From JBEIHX01 sp040381075 (lineage in GTDB: Bacteria; Pseudomonadota; Alphaproteobacteria; Caulobacterales; Aquidulcibacteraceae), in assembly GCA_040381075.1 (NCBI GenBank), contig JBEIHX010000005.1:62001-126000 (forward strand): a stretch of DNA of 64,000 nucleotides. Reading direction: 5' to 3'. The position numbers were made by a program, and so were the translations under genes. The notes under the pieces are model-generated. The model worked only from the letters and a program-made list of their open reading frames with translations, made no database searches and was not told where the DNA came from. The first letter of the stretch is position 1; each line of letters starts with the position of its first letter. Positions 9,021 to 17,812 of this stretch are shown here, piece after piece.

Positions 9021-10418
9021 GTGACCGCCCCCCAGAACGCCCCCCAGAACGCCCACCAGCACGCCCCCCAACACGCCGCGCACACCGCCCCTGGCGACGC
9101 CCCGTCCACGGCTCCCCGGGACCTGCAGGCAGACGCGCCTCTCAGAACCACGTCAACCAGCGCGACGAACGGCATGGCGAGGAGCCCGGCCATGGCGCCA
9201 TCCGCCGCCCAGTCCGGCATATCCCCGGAGGCGCCTGCCGATGGTGCGTCGACGCGACCGCCCGGGTCGCGTCTGCGGGTGGTTCTGGCGCGCCGGTTGG
9301 TCGATACGGTGTGCCTGCCGGAAACACGCATAGCTCCCCAGGAGCGCCTGATTGCGGCGGACCTCCTCATCGAACTCCTGCGCAATTCCGATGAAAGTCT
9401 CCGCGCAAGCGCCGCGCTGCGGCTGTCGACGCTCAGTGAAGCGCCAAGCCTGGTCCTGCGCTTCCTGGCGCGTGACACACTCGCTGTCGCCCGTCCCATC
9501 CTTGAGGACTCGCCGGCGCTCGACGCCTTCGATCTCATTCAGATCGCGAATTGTGCGACCACCGAGCATCGCATCATCATCGCCGGTCGCAGGGACGTGC
9601 CTGAACCGCTTTCCGACGCGCTGGCGCGGTTTCAGGAACCGGCTGTGATCGGGGCGCTGCTGCGCAATCGCCATGCGCGGTTCGCCGACGCCACCATGGG
9701 CGTCCTGGTGGCTTTCGCGCGCGAGCATCGCGGGATCATCAAAACCCTCTGTCGGCGCGAGGAAATGCGCCCGTCAGACGCGGCCATCGTGTTCTGGTGG
9801 GCTGACGCCGAAGACCGGCTCTACATCCTCAAACGCTTCGCACCCGAGCGCCAGGTCCTGCACGAGGGCGCGACCGACCTGTTCGCGCGGGCGGCATCGG
9901 AGGGCATGGATGACAGCATGGTGCGCACAACCCTGCAATTCATCGAGCGGCGCCAGCGCTCACGCGACGCGCTGGCGCGCAGTCCCCACGCAAGTCTCGA
10001 GGCTGCGATCGAAGCCGCCCAACCGCGCATCACCCGCGAGATCGTGCCAGAGATCGCCGCACTCGCCGGATTGCGCCCCACCACGTTCGCACACATCGCG
10101 CTTGATCCAGGCGGCGAGGCCCTTGCCATCCTCTGCAAGGCGACCGGGCTTCGCAAACCTTATATGGCGATGCTTTGGCGCGGGCTTGGGCGTCAGACGT
10201 CCGGCGATGGCCCGCAGGCGGCGGCCTATGAGAACATGCTCGTGGTCTTCGATACGATCTCGCCGACCAAGGCCCAAACCATGCTGCGATACTGGAACTG
10301 GGCGCTGACCTCCGCGGCCGCCCAGGGCGAGGCGGTGGCGCAGGAGCGTCAGGAGGAGGTCCTGGCCTTCAACCCTGCCGCGCGCGCCGCTGCCCTGGTA
10401 TTCGGCCATCGCGGCTGA
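9021..10418 (+). CDS. DUF2336 domain protein (first of two)
   Basis: The 465-residue protein resembles the alpha-helical DUF2336 family found mainly in alphaproteobacteria. The helical-repeat core runs from about residue 90 (RRLVDTVCLP) and includes VARPILEDSPAL, then HRIIIAGRRDVPEPLSDAL, all typical of the family. The first 80 residues are low-complexity, and the 5' end is a 12-bp tandem repeat giving an Asn/Gln/His/Pro-rich stretch. The GTG at 9021 is therefore uncertain; ATG at 9174 is an alternative that would drop this stretch. Molecular function is unknown. A PP2C-like phosphatase gene and a second DUF2336 gene follow. Confidence 0.82.
   Translation: MTAPQNAPQNAHQHAPQHAAHTAPGDAPSTAPRDLQADAPLRTTSTSATNGMARSPAMAPSAAQSGISPEAPADGASTRPPGSRLRVVLARRLVDTVCLPETRIAPQERLIAADLLIELLRNSDESLRASAALRLSTLSEAPSLVLRFLARDTLAVARPILEDSPALDAFDLIQIANCATTEHRIIIAGRRDVPEPLSDALARFQEPAVIGALLRNRHARFADATMGVLVAFAREHRGIIKTLCRREEMRPSDAAIVFWWADAEDRLYILKRFAPERQVLHEGATDLFARAASEGMDDSMVRTTLQFIERRQRSRDALARSPHASLEAAIEAAQPRITREIVPEIAALAGLRPTTFAHIALDPGGEALAILCKATGLRKPYMAMLWRGLGRQTSGDGPQAAAYENMLVVFDTISPTKAQTMLRYWNWALTSAAAQGEAVAQERQEEVLAFNPAARAAALVFGHRG
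9027..9074. repeat. Tandem array, 12-bp unit, 4 copies, at the 5' end of a gene
   Basis: Two exact copies of GCCCCCCAGAAC are followed by two variants. Because 12 is a multiple of 3, copy changes would keep the reading frame of the DUF2336 gene if translation starts at 9021. Confidence 0.9.
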
Positions 10419-10446
10419 CGCCGGTCGAGCCGTCCGCACGGCGCGC

Positions 10447-11286
10447 TCAGCTGACCCTCAGCAGCAAGGCGGTTGCATCGTCGCGAGGCTTGAACCGCGG
10501 CCACCGCTCGCAGCCTGGATCCTCCACCGTTTCAACCCTGCGCAGCTGGGCCGCCAGAGGAGCGAGGCCGAGCGCGCCGGCGCTTTCGATCAACCCGCGG
10601 TCATCCACCTGCGCATAGCGGTCGCACAGCGCCGCAAATCCATCCGTCATCAGCAGGATCAGCGCAGGCCCGTCCAGGGGAATGACGCTGGAGGACAGAT
10701 GCCCACAGGCAGCCGCATGCAATCCAAGAAGCCAGCTCCCGCCTGCGCCGTTGACGCTGTTGCGCGCCGCGCGCAGGTCCGCCAGCGCCGACCTGAGAAG
10801 GGGAACCTCGGGCGCGCGCGCGCGCATGAATTGTTGCGCGCGCGCCTCTTCCTGCCGGGCCGCCTGCTGCGAGCCGCCGAACCGCGCGAAGGTCCCGGAG
10901 GCCGTCAGCATCAGTCCGACGCAGTCGCCAAGCCAGTAGGCGCTGACACGATCGGGTTGAATGTCGCACGCCAGGAAGGAGGCGACAGGCTCCTCCCATC
11001 GGTCGCTGGGCGCCCGGGACGCTTCGGTGGCGAATGCGGAAGCGATGTCTGAAAACACTGCTGTGATCTGGTCCTCGACCGGCGCGCCGGCATGGGCGGC
11101 AAAGCGGGCGTTCGCGAGATGGGCGATCCATGCCGAGCCTGTCAGACCGTCAAACAGGTCCGGCGGCCCCAGGTCCGTGGCGCCGTCGATCACCCAGGCG
11201 CGCGCGCCGGCGCGCCCGCTGGCGTCCTCATTGGCCCGTGTCAGGTCCGCTCCGAGGGAAACGCTGTCCAAAGTCTCGATCGCCAT
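10447..11286 (-). CDS. PP2C-like serine/threonine phosphatase
   Basis: The 279-residue protein keeps the PP2C metal-binding signposts in order: RANEDASG near residue 20, VIDGATD near 33 (for the usual DGxGG), YWLGDC near 121, LLMTDGFAAL near 212, and KPRDDATALL close to the C-terminus. The Asp residues that bind Mn2+/Mg2+ in the family are therefore present, although the DGxGG loop is altered. It has no membrane segment or extra sensor domain. It lies antisense between two DUF2336 genes, tail-to-tail with the first (28 bases) and head-to-head with the second (122 bases). Its substrate is unknown. Confidence 0.85.
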   Translation of the reverse strand: MAIETLDSVSLGADLTRANEDASGRAGARAWVIDGATDLGPPDLFDGLTGSAWIAHLANARFAAHAGAPVEDQITAVFSDIASAFATEASRAPSDRWEEPVASFLACDIQPDRVSAYWLGDCVGLMLTASGTFARFGGSQQAARQEEARAQQFMRARAPEVPLLRSALADLRAARNSVNGAGGSWLLGLHAAACGHLSSSVIPLDGPALILLMTDGFAALCDRYAQVDDRGLIESAGALGLAPLAAQLRRVETVEDPGCERWPRFKPRDDATALLLRVS

Positions 11287-11408
11287 GGAATGTCCCGCGT
11301 CCGCCGCTGAGAGGGCCCCGTCCCATGACCTGACCCGGGCCAGAGAGGAAACTTTTTACCACTCTAGGGTAGAGAGTCTGTCTTCCCAAGCCCTCCGGAG
11401 CATGTGTC

Positions 11409-12503
11409 GTGGCTCAGTCCGCCTCCCGTTTCGCCAGGCTCGTTGAGATTGCCGGCGAGGCCTCCAGTGAACGACGGCGCGAGTTGCTGCGCGAAGTGAC
11501 CGACCTGTTCTTCGACAGTCGCCCGACCCGCTCGGGCGCCGAGGCGGAGTTGTTCGGCGACATCCTGTCCAAGGTTTCGATGGACATGGAGGAGGCTGTG
11601 CGCGCCGAACTGGCGCACCGCTTCGCGGATGCGCCGGACGCCCCGCGCAAGCTCGCGATCGCCTTCGCCCACGATGTCTACAGCGTCGCCCAGCCGATCC
11701 TGGAGCGCAGCCCGGTCTTGACCGACACCGACCTGCTGACCGTGATCGATGCGAAAGGCCAGAACCACATGCGCGCGGTGGCGCGCCGGCCAGCGGTGTC
11801 AGAGGCGGTGAGCACGGCGCTGGTCGCCAAGGGCGATGATGAAACCCTCGCCACGCTGTTGTGCAACGAAGGCGCCCAGATCTCGGAAAGCTCCCTGGAG
11901 ACCGTGTTCGATCGGGCGCGCTCCAATCCCGCGCTGCACCGGCCGATGGTCGACCGGCGCAGCCTGCCGCCGGCCATGCTCAACGAGATGTATCTGATCG
12001 TCGAGCGGAAGCTGCGTCAGCAGGTGCTCTCGCGACTGCAGGACATTGATCCGAAAGCTCTCGAGGCGGCGCTGGAGACCTCGCGCCTCAAGCTGGCCAA
12101 GCAGGACGGCGCGCTGCCAGGGGACTACGAGGCGGCCGAGGCCGAGCTTCGCGCGATGCGGGCTGCCGGAAAGATTGGCCCCGCGCAACTCGTCACGCTG
12201 TTGCGCGATCGGCGGCGCACCACATTTCTGATTGCGTTCGCAGAGGCCGTCGGGGTGGATTTTCAGACAGTCCAGGGCATCTTCGAGCGGCGTGACCTGG
12301 ATGCGATCGCGGTTGCATGCCGCGCCTCGGGCTTTGACCGGGCGCTGTATGTGACAATCGCCGTGCTCACGGGCGGCGGCGAACACGTGATTGGACGCGC
12401 CAAGGAACTTGGCGATGTCTATAATGACGTGCCGTTGGAGGCAGCGCAGCGCGCGCTGCGCTTCTGGCGTCTGCGCCGCCAGGCGGACGACCGGGCCGCC
12501 TGA
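11409..12503 (+). CDS. DUF2336 domain protein (second of two)
   Basis: The 364-residue protein starts with GTG at 11409, with CGGAG about 9 bases upstream, and reads MAQSASRFARLVEIAGEASS. It has the DUF2336 core: LREVTDLFFDSRPTRSGAEA, then VAQPILERSPVLTDTDLL, and a helical C-terminal half ending in an Arg-rich tail. Unlike the first copy it lacks a low-complexity N-terminal extension. There are no membrane segments. Function unknown; it diverges from the PP2C-like gene across a 122-base gap that should hold both promoters. Confidence 0.88.
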   Translation: MAQSASRFARLVEIAGEASSERRRELLREVTDLFFDSRPTRSGAEAELFGDILSKVSMDMEEAVRAELAHRFADAPDAPRKLAIAFAHDVYSVAQPILERSPVLTDTDLLTVIDAKGQNHMRAVARRPAVSEAVSTALVAKGDDETLATLLCNEGAQISESSLETVFDRARSNPALHRPMVDRRSLPPAMLNEMYLIVERKLRQQVLSRLQDIDPKALEAALETSRLKLAKQDGALPGDYEAAEAELRAMRAAGKIGPAQLVTLLRDRRRTTFLIAFAEAVGVDFQTVQGIFERRDLDAIAVACRASGFDRALYVTIAVLTGGGEHVIGRAKELGDVYNDVPLEAAQRALRFWRLRRQADDRAA

Positions 12504-12549
12504 CAGCGCCAGACGCCCTATTCCCTTCCGGTATGGGGCCCCTGCCGTT

Positions 12550-12597
12550 ACGGGGGTCCGCCTTTACCGGGGTCCGCCTTTACCGGGGTCCGCCTTT
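12550..12597. repeat. Tandem array, 16-bp unit, 3 copies
   Basis: Two copies of ACCGGGGTCCGCCTTT follow one near-copy (ACGGGGGTCCGCCTTT), with a partial fourth. It lies in the convergent gap between the second DUF2336 gene and the small membrane protein. Confidence 0.95.
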
Positions 12598-12609
12598 ACG
12601 GGGGGCCTG

Positions 12610-12795
12610 CTATCTCGGGAGGCCGGTCTGGTCCACCGGCTCGCAATCTGAGGCGTCGCACCGCTCCGGCTTCGCGCCGCGCTCCTGCTGGGCCGCCTGG
12701 CCGGATGTAACCCGATCGGGATGATAGACGCCGCCCAGCAGTGAAACGGCGATCGAGATCAGCAAATCACGGAAAATGACCAGCGCTTCGATCAT
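12610..12795 (-). CDS. Small hypothetical membrane protein
   Basis: A 61-residue frame starts at ATG 12795 with AGGTGGGGA just upstream. A hydrophobic segment covers residues 1-22 (MIEALVIFRDLLISIAVSLL), followed by GGVYHPDRVT and a polar Cys-containing tail. The frame could extend to 12894, but the purine-rich site favours 12795. It is short, and I know no family for it. Confidence 0.5.
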   Translation of the reverse strand: MIEALVIFRDLLISIAVSLLGGVYHPDRVTSGQAAQQERGAKPERCDASDCEPVDQTGLPR

Positions 12796-12928
12796 GTTGG
12801 TCCCCACCTGAGCCGGCAATCCCTTACGACACAACGCCTCATTCAAGCAAGGCGCCAGCGCCCCGGCGGAGCAGGCCCGCCCCCTCTCCTGCATGCCCTT
12901 CAGCGTGCCGGCGGCGCGTCAGGCCCTG

Positions 12929-13390
12929 CTACCGGTCAGCGCGCACGAAGACGGACGGCGGGTTGTCGCCCTTGGTGAACAGCAGGAGCTGATCCCCGTC
13001 GGGCCCGGACTGCACAGTATAGCGCTCGGTGGCCGCAAGGGTGCCCAGATAGATTTGCTGCGCCTGGGTATGGGCGATCGACGGACAGCTCGCAACCTCC
13101 GGCGTGAATTCCGACAGGCTGGCCCAAAGACCGTAACCGGTCCACTTGGCTGTGAACCGACCGCAGCCGGCGAAGCCGGACACCCGTCCGGCCCGCGCGT
13201 CGATCTCGAGGGTGAGCTGATCAGCGATTGGCGCGCGATCGGCCATCAGCCGCACGGGACGCCAGACCCCCTTCAGCGCCTCAGTCATCAATGACCGGCC
13301 GCCGCCCTGGTCAGGCTGCTGGCAGCCTGACGCGATCGCTGCAAACGCCAGAACGCACGCCGTCGCCGCCAGCCCGCCGAACCGCTTCAT
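12929..13390 (-). CDS. META/HslJ-like domain lipoprotein
   Basis: The 153-residue product starts at ATG 13390 with GGGAG 6 bases upstream. It has a lipoprotein signal peptide ending ASGC, with the lipidated Cys near residue 22. The mature part follows the META domain pattern: a 'GVWRP' start, LTLEIDARAGRVSGFAGCGRF (a form of the G-x-x-GCN motif), and a C-terminal 'GDQLLLFTKGD' strand. META/HslJ proteins are small envelope lipoproteins of poorly known role, some linked to novobiocin resistance. The GCGRF variant replaces the usual GCN. Confidence 0.75.
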   Translation of the reverse strand: MKRFGGLAATACVLAFAAIASGCQQPDQGGGRSLMTEALKGVWRPVRLMADRAPIADQLTLEIDARAGRVSGFAGCGRFTAKWTGYGLWASLSEFTPEVASCPSIAHTQAQQIYLGTLAATERYTVQSGPDGDQLLLFTKGDNPPSVFVRADR

Positions 13391-13540
13391 GGGCGCTCCC
13401 TGCCGTTCCGGCGCAGACCGTCTCATGTGCGGCCGTCCGGACATATCCATCCCTAAGTGGCCTGTTGCAGCTGCATTAACAAGATGGCGCCGCGCTGCCG
13501 GCATGATGCCAAGGTCTCGCCGACGAAGTAGGATGACAGG

Positions 13541-14965
13541 ATGATCGCGTCTCCTGAATACCCGCCATCGGATCTTCTCGACAGCCTGAAGGCGCTGCTC
13601 GGCCCTGAGGGGTGGAGCGAGGACGCCGTGGAACTGGATGCGCATCTTGCCGATTGGCGCGGGCGCGAACGCGGCTTCACACCGCTGCTGGTCAAACCGG
13701 GATCGACGGCCGAGGTGGCGGCTTTGGTGCAGGTCTGCGCCGACGCCGGGGTGGCGGTCACGCCACAGGGAGGCAACACCGGCCTGGTCGGGGGCGGACT
13801 GCCACGGGGCGAGGTGCTGCTGTCGCTCAAGCGGATGCGCAGGATCCGGGCGGTGGATGCGCTGGACGACAGCCTGATTGCGGAAGCCGGAACGCCCCTG
13901 GTTGAGGTGCAGCAGGCGGCGGCGGCGGCCGGCAGGCTGTTTCCGCTCAGCCTCGGATCAGAGGGCGTGGCGACAATCGGGGGACTGTGTTCGACGAACG
14001 CCGGGGGCGTTGCGGTGCTGCGATACGGCATGATGCGCGATCTGGTGCTGGGCCTGGAGGTGGTGCTGCCGGATGGCCGGATCTGGAACGGCCTTCGCAC
14101 ACTGCGCAAGGACAACACCGGCTACGACCTCAAACAGCTGGTCCTTGGAGCGGAAGGCACGCTCGGCGTGATCACGGCGGCGGCGCTCAAGCTGTTTCCG
14201 CGCCCGGCGGCCACGGAGACGGCGGTCGCGGCGCTTGCCGACCTGGACGCCAGCCGCGACGTGCTGGCGCTCGCCAAGGAGATGTCGGGCGGCGGGGTCA
14301 CCGCGTTCGAACTGCTGCCCCAGCGCGCCTTCGACCTCGTGCTGAAGCACATTCCCGACACGCGCGCGCCGTTCGCCGCGCCACCCTCCTGGAGTGTGCT
14401 CATCGAAGTCAGTTTCGGTCGTCCGGAAGGCGGGCGCGCCGTTCTCGAAGCAATCCTCGCCGCGGCGTTTGAGCGGGGTCTGATCAGCGATGCGGCGATC
14501 GCTCACAGCCTCGCGCAGGCAGGCGCGTTCTGGAAGGTGCGCGAGACGCTGCCGCTGGCGCTGCGCATGGAGGGTCTGCAACTGGCGCATGATGTCTCCG
14601 CACCGGTGTCGCGCATGCCGGAGCTCATCCGCATGGCGCAGGCCGAGGTGGCGCGTCTGGCGCCGGGCGCGGCGACTGTCGCCTTCGGCCATGTCGGCGA
14701 CGGCAACGCCCACATCAATGTCGGCCCGGCGCCCGGCGGCGATCTCGACCCCGCGCTTGCCCACGCCATCACCGACGCCATCCATGCCGGCGCGACCGCG
14801 CTTGGCGGCTCGATTTCCGCCGAACATGGCGTCGGCGCCCAAAAACTCGCCGAACTGCCGCTGCGTCGCAGCCCGGTGGAGATTGATCTGATGCGCAAGC
14901 TGAAACATGCGCTTGATCCCAAAGGCGTGATGAACCCCAATCGGATCGTGTCGTTCGACGCGTGA
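13541..14965 (+). CDS. FAD-linked oxidase, D-2-hydroxyglutarate/D-lactate dehydrogenase type
   Basis: The 474-residue flavoprotein has a PCMH-type FAD-binding domain with the pyrophosphate loop TPQGGNTGLVGGG near residues 73-86 and NTGYDLKQLVLGAEGTLGVI near 190. The C-terminal oxidase domain has HVGDGNAHIN near 384 and SAEHGVGAQK near 425, the His-rich metal and substrate motifs of D-2-hydroxyglutarate dehydrogenase and GlcD relatives. It should oxidise a D-2-hydroxyacid and pass electrons to quinone, cytochrome or ETF; the exact acid cannot be read. It stands alone, 45 bases before the EEP-family gene. Confidence 0.88.
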   Translation: MIASPEYPPSDLLDSLKALLGPEGWSEDAVELDAHLADWRGRERGFTPLLVKPGSTAEVAALVQVCADAGVAVTPQGGNTGLVGGGLPRGEVLLSLKRMRRIRAVDALDDSLIAEAGTPLVEVQQAAAAAGRLFPLSLGSEGVATIGGLCSTNAGGVAVLRYGMMRDLVLGLEVVLPDGRIWNGLRTLRKDNTGYDLKQLVLGAEGTLGVITAAALKLFPRPAATETAVAALADLDASRDVLALAKEMSGGGVTAFELLPQRAFDLVLKHIPDTRAPFAAPPSWSVLIEVSFGRPEGGRAVLEAILAAAFERGLISDAAIAHSLAQAGAFWKVRETLPLALRMEGLQLAHDVSAPVSRMPELIRMAQAEVARLAPGAATVAFGHVGDGNAHINVGPAPGGDLDPALAHAITDAIHAGATALGGSISAEHGVGAQKLAELPLRRSPVEIDLMRKLKHALDPKGVMNPNRIVSFDA

Positions 14966-15010
14966 GGTCCGCCGCCCTTTTTCAGCCCACGCGTCAGGAT
15001 TTTGCCTGTC

Positions 15011-16252
15011 ATGCCGCTCTATCAGGACCTGAAGTCGGAAAAGCTGTACGCAACGGCGGAGGCGCAGTGGATCGCCGAGCGGCTGCTTGATTTGCGCGGG
15101 GCGCTGGCCCGCCCGGCGCCGCTTGGAATACCGGCGCGCCGGCTTGACCAGGGTCTTGTGGCCGGGTCATGGAACCTGCGCGATTTCGACACCAATGCGG
15201 CTGGTCACGGTCCGCGCCTGCCTGAGGCGTTTCACTTCATCGCCGAACTCCTGGCGCGTTTCGATGTGGCGGTTCTGTCGGAGATCGGCGAGGACCTGAC
15301 GGCGCTGCGCACGATCACGCGGCTCGCCGGGCCGGGCTATCGCTTCCTGACGAGCGATGCGTCGGGGCCCGCGGACCGGCGGCGGCGGATCGCCTTTGTG
15401 TATGATGCGCGCGTCGTCACGTTCAATGGGGTGGCGGGAAATCTCAGTCTTCACGGCGACGGTCTGGCGCAACCCTGTTTTGCAGCCGGCTTTTCCGCCG
15501 GCTGGTTCCGCTTTCATCTGTGCACGCTGCATGCAGCGCCGGGCGGCGATGCTGCAAGACTGGGCGCGCTCGCTGCAGAAATCGATGTCCGGGCCAAGGC
15601 GGAGAACTCAAATTTTCTCCTGTTTGGGGATTTTTCGATCGCCGCCCCCGTCCAGGACGCAGCCGCTGTGCTGGCCAGGGCCGGCTTTGTGACGCCGGCT
15701 TCCCAGGCGCCGCCCGATGGCGCCGGTCAGTTCTACGATCAGATGGCTTATCAGGCGAACACGCCGGACCTGCGGCTGCAGGCGGCTGGAGCATTCGACT
15801 GGCGGGCGGCGGTGTTTCGCGACCAGGACTACCTCGAATATGCCCGGCGCCTGCCTGTCGCGCATCGCAAGTTCAAGTCAGACGATCGCACGATCGATCC
15901 GGTGCGCGACCGGGAGTATTATGCGCAGATTTGGCGAACCTATCAGATGTCGGACCATCTGCCGTTGTGGGCGACCTTCGACATCGACGGTTCCGACGCC
16001 TATCTCAGTCGAATTGCGACGGGAACCGCCCGCCGCGCGCCGCTTTTGGGCGATGCTGGCCTGCTCGCCCGCGGCAAGGACAGCCTGACCCGCGAGCCGG
16101 CCCTGCCGCCGGAGAAGAAGGGCTGGCTGGACGCCCTGCGCGGCGACGGCGCGCGGCGCAAGGAAACCAGACGCGTGCTGTCGGAGGCGGCCCGCCGCAG
16201 CGCGCCGCGCAGGCGCGGCTTCTGGGCCGGCTTGTTTTCGCGCCGTGATTAG
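15011..16252 (+). CDS. Endonuclease/exonuclease/phosphatase (EEP) family protein
   Basis: The 413-residue protein has EEP motifs: GSWNLRDFD near residue 54 (metal-binding Asn), VAVLSEIGED near 93 (catalytic Glu), FLLFGDFS near 202, and MSDHLPLWATFD near 315 (catalytic His). The usual GDFN is GDFS here, so the Asn at that position is missing. There is no signal peptide. I chose ATG 15011 because AGGA sits about 10 bases upstream, whereas TTG 15002 lies almost on it. The family cleaves phosphodiesters or phosphomonoesters; the substrate is unknown. The C-terminus is Arg-rich (SAPRRRGFWAGLF). Confidence 0.82.
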   Translation: MPLYQDLKSEKLYATAEAQWIAERLLDLRGALARPAPLGIPARRLDQGLVAGSWNLRDFDTNAAGHGPRLPEAFHFIAELLARFDVAVLSEIGEDLTALRTITRLAGPGYRFLTSDASGPADRRRRIAFVYDARVVTFNGVAGNLSLHGDGLAQPCFAAGFSAGWFRFHLCTLHAAPGGDAARLGALAAEIDVRAKAENSNFLLFGDFSIAAPVQDAAAVLARAGFVTPASQAPPDGAGQFYDQMAYQANTPDLRLQAAGAFDWRAAVFRDQDYLEYARRLPVAHRKFKSDDRTIDPVRDREYYAQIWRTYQMSDHLPLWATFDIDGSDAYLSRIATGTARRAPLLGDAGLLARGKDSLTREPALPPEKKGWLDALRGDGARRKETRRVLSEAARRSAPRRRGFWAGLFSRRD

Positions 16253-16276
16253 ATCGCCCGGCTGGCCGGCCGGCCC

Positions 16277-16340
16277 GAACGACAGGGGCGGGGAACGACA
16301 GGGACGGGGAACGACAGGGGCGGGGAACGACAGGGGCGGG
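16277..16340. repeat. Tandem array, 16-bp unit, 4 copies
   Basis: Copies of GAACGACAGGGGCGGG, with one base different in the second. It lies in the 124-base convergent gap between the EEP gene and the next minus-strand gene. Confidence 0.96.
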
Positions 16341-16376
16341 CAAAGCGCTGGCCCAACGACTGCAGGCCAGAACGCA

Positions 16377-16979
16377 TCAGTTGCGTGCGAGGTCGCGGAT
16401 GAGGGCGCGGCAGTCGGCCGCCACGATCAGGGTTCCCCCGGAATCTCCCGGCGTCAACGCCCCACCGACGGGACCGGAGAACAGACGCCATTCCGTGCGC
16501 ACAAACAGCGTGCGCTGATGGGCGACGCACAGATCAGTCCAGCGCGGCTTGAACGGCAGTCCGCGGGTCTCGACGGTGGCGCGCGCATCCGGCGCCACGC
16601 GTCGGGCGTGATCATCAATGAACTGGACCTGACCTGGCTGATCACCGCGCACACGCGCCACGATCACCACGCCCGGAGCCGACTGCGGGCCCTCATTGCG
16701 GGCTGAAACGGCGAGCGACCAGCGCCCGTCACCGGCGCCGGCGGCGCTTGCGCGCGCAGCGCTGAAGCCCGCGTCAGCGGAGAGGTTGACGCCAAGGCCG
16801 ATCACGGCGGCGGCGAAACCGATGAAGGCGGCGATGGCTGCATATGCGACCTTCGCAGCACCCCACCCCTTTCTGGCGGCAGGATGGCTCAACGCCCTGT
16901 CGAGGGTCTCCTTCATGGCGCGCTGAGCAGCGGCGCGCGCCGGTGCAGAGCGTGGATGCGGATCCTGGGGTGACGACAT
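16377..16979 (-). CDS. Hypothetical membrane-anchored protein
   Basis: The 200-residue product has a charged cytoplasmic N-terminus (1-42), one membrane segment near 45-66 (AYAAIAAFIGFAAAVIGLGV) and a periplasmic C-terminal domain of about 130 residues with beta-rich text (WSLAVSARNEG, VVIVARVRGD, LFVRTEWRLFSG). Two cysteines (in LCVAHQ and ADCRAL) could form a disulphide. No family is recognised. It lies 78 bases from the lipoprotein gene, transcribed in the same direction. Confidence 0.7.
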   Translation of the reverse strand: MSSPQDPHPRSAPARAAAQRAMKETLDRALSHPAARKGWGAAKVAYAAIAAFIGFAAAVIGLGVNLSADAGFSAARASAAGAGDGRWSLAVSARNEGPQSAPGVVIVARVRGDQPGQVQFIDDHARRVAPDARATVETRGLPFKPRWTDLCVAHQRTLFVRTEWRLFSGPVGGALTPGDSGGTLIVAADCRALIRDLARN

Positions 16980-17057
16980 GCCCGCCTGTTACGCCGCTTT
17001 GCGTCCGCGCGCCACCCCTCGCGGCGGCGCGGGCGCCCTCGCCCGCTGACCGGCCGG

Positions 17058-17714
17058 CTAGCGCCGCTGCGAGGTGCGCTGCACCGTATCCAGCAACCGT
17101 ACGATGTCCGCCTGCACAGTATCGACCTGGCTTTCCGGAAAACTTGCGCTCACCCCGACGCGCCAGGCATTCCAGCGAAACGCCCACAGGCCATGAGCCT
17201 GGCCGGTGTCGATCCCGCTGGGCCAGATCTGGCCGACGGCCCCAATCGCTCCGGAAATTGACGCATCGCGCGCGGCCCGTCCCTGCACGCGCGCGCGCGT
17301 CCGGGTGGCGAGGGTGTCGAAATCAACCGGGGTGCGTTGCATGGGCGTCGCTTCGATTTCAATCTCGAATGTGGCCTGGATCGCGCGCGCCGTGTACTGG
17401 CATCGCGCCGTTTCCCCGCCATCAGGCGAACGCCGCGTGCCGGTGACCGCAAGCGGCACGCCGGCAATGCTTGCGGGACACACCAGGCCGGAAGCTTTGT
17501 GCAGCGACCCAACGCCCAGGCGCGGTTCAAAAGCACCCTCGGTGGTGTAGACGGGCGGTGGTGAGGCCTGCTCCCGCTCGGCCCTGCGCATGGCCGCCTC
17601 GGACCGCGACGTCGGCCCCCCGGAGCACCCGGCGACGCCAACGATGACGGCCAGGGCAGCGGCGAACACGCTCGCCGGCGCCACGGAAGATAAGCGGATC
17701 AGGACTGCGCGCAT
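17058..17714 (-). CDS. Hypothetical lipoprotein
   Basis: A 218-residue product starts at ATG 17714. The signal peptide runs to a lipobox VAGC near residue 27. The mature part has a Ser/Arg/Glu linker, then a globular domain with paired cysteines (LVCPASIAG and ARCQYTARA) and a C-terminal 'DTVQADIVRLLDTVQRT' helix. I see no enzyme motif. The frame extends upstream to 17816, but the signal peptide starts cleanly at 17714. No strong ribosome site is visible. Confidence 0.68.
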   Translation of the reverse strand: MRAVLIRLSSVAPASVFAAALAVIVGVAGCSGGPTSRSEAAMRRAEREQASPPPVYTTEGAFEPRLGVGSLHKASGLVCPASIAGVPLAVTGTRRSPDGGETARCQYTARAIQATFEIEIEATPMQRTPVDFDTLATRTRARVQGRAARDASISGAIGAVGQIWPSGIDTGQAHGLWAFRWNAWRVGVSASFPESQVDTVQADIVRLLDTVQRTSQRR

Positions 17715-17812
17715 GGTGTCAGGGTATGCAAGCTGGGCGGAGCAGGCAAGGCGGCGCGCATGACTGCAAGGCCATGCACGCTGGGTGACGCCGGACATTG
17801 GTCCTGCGCGCC

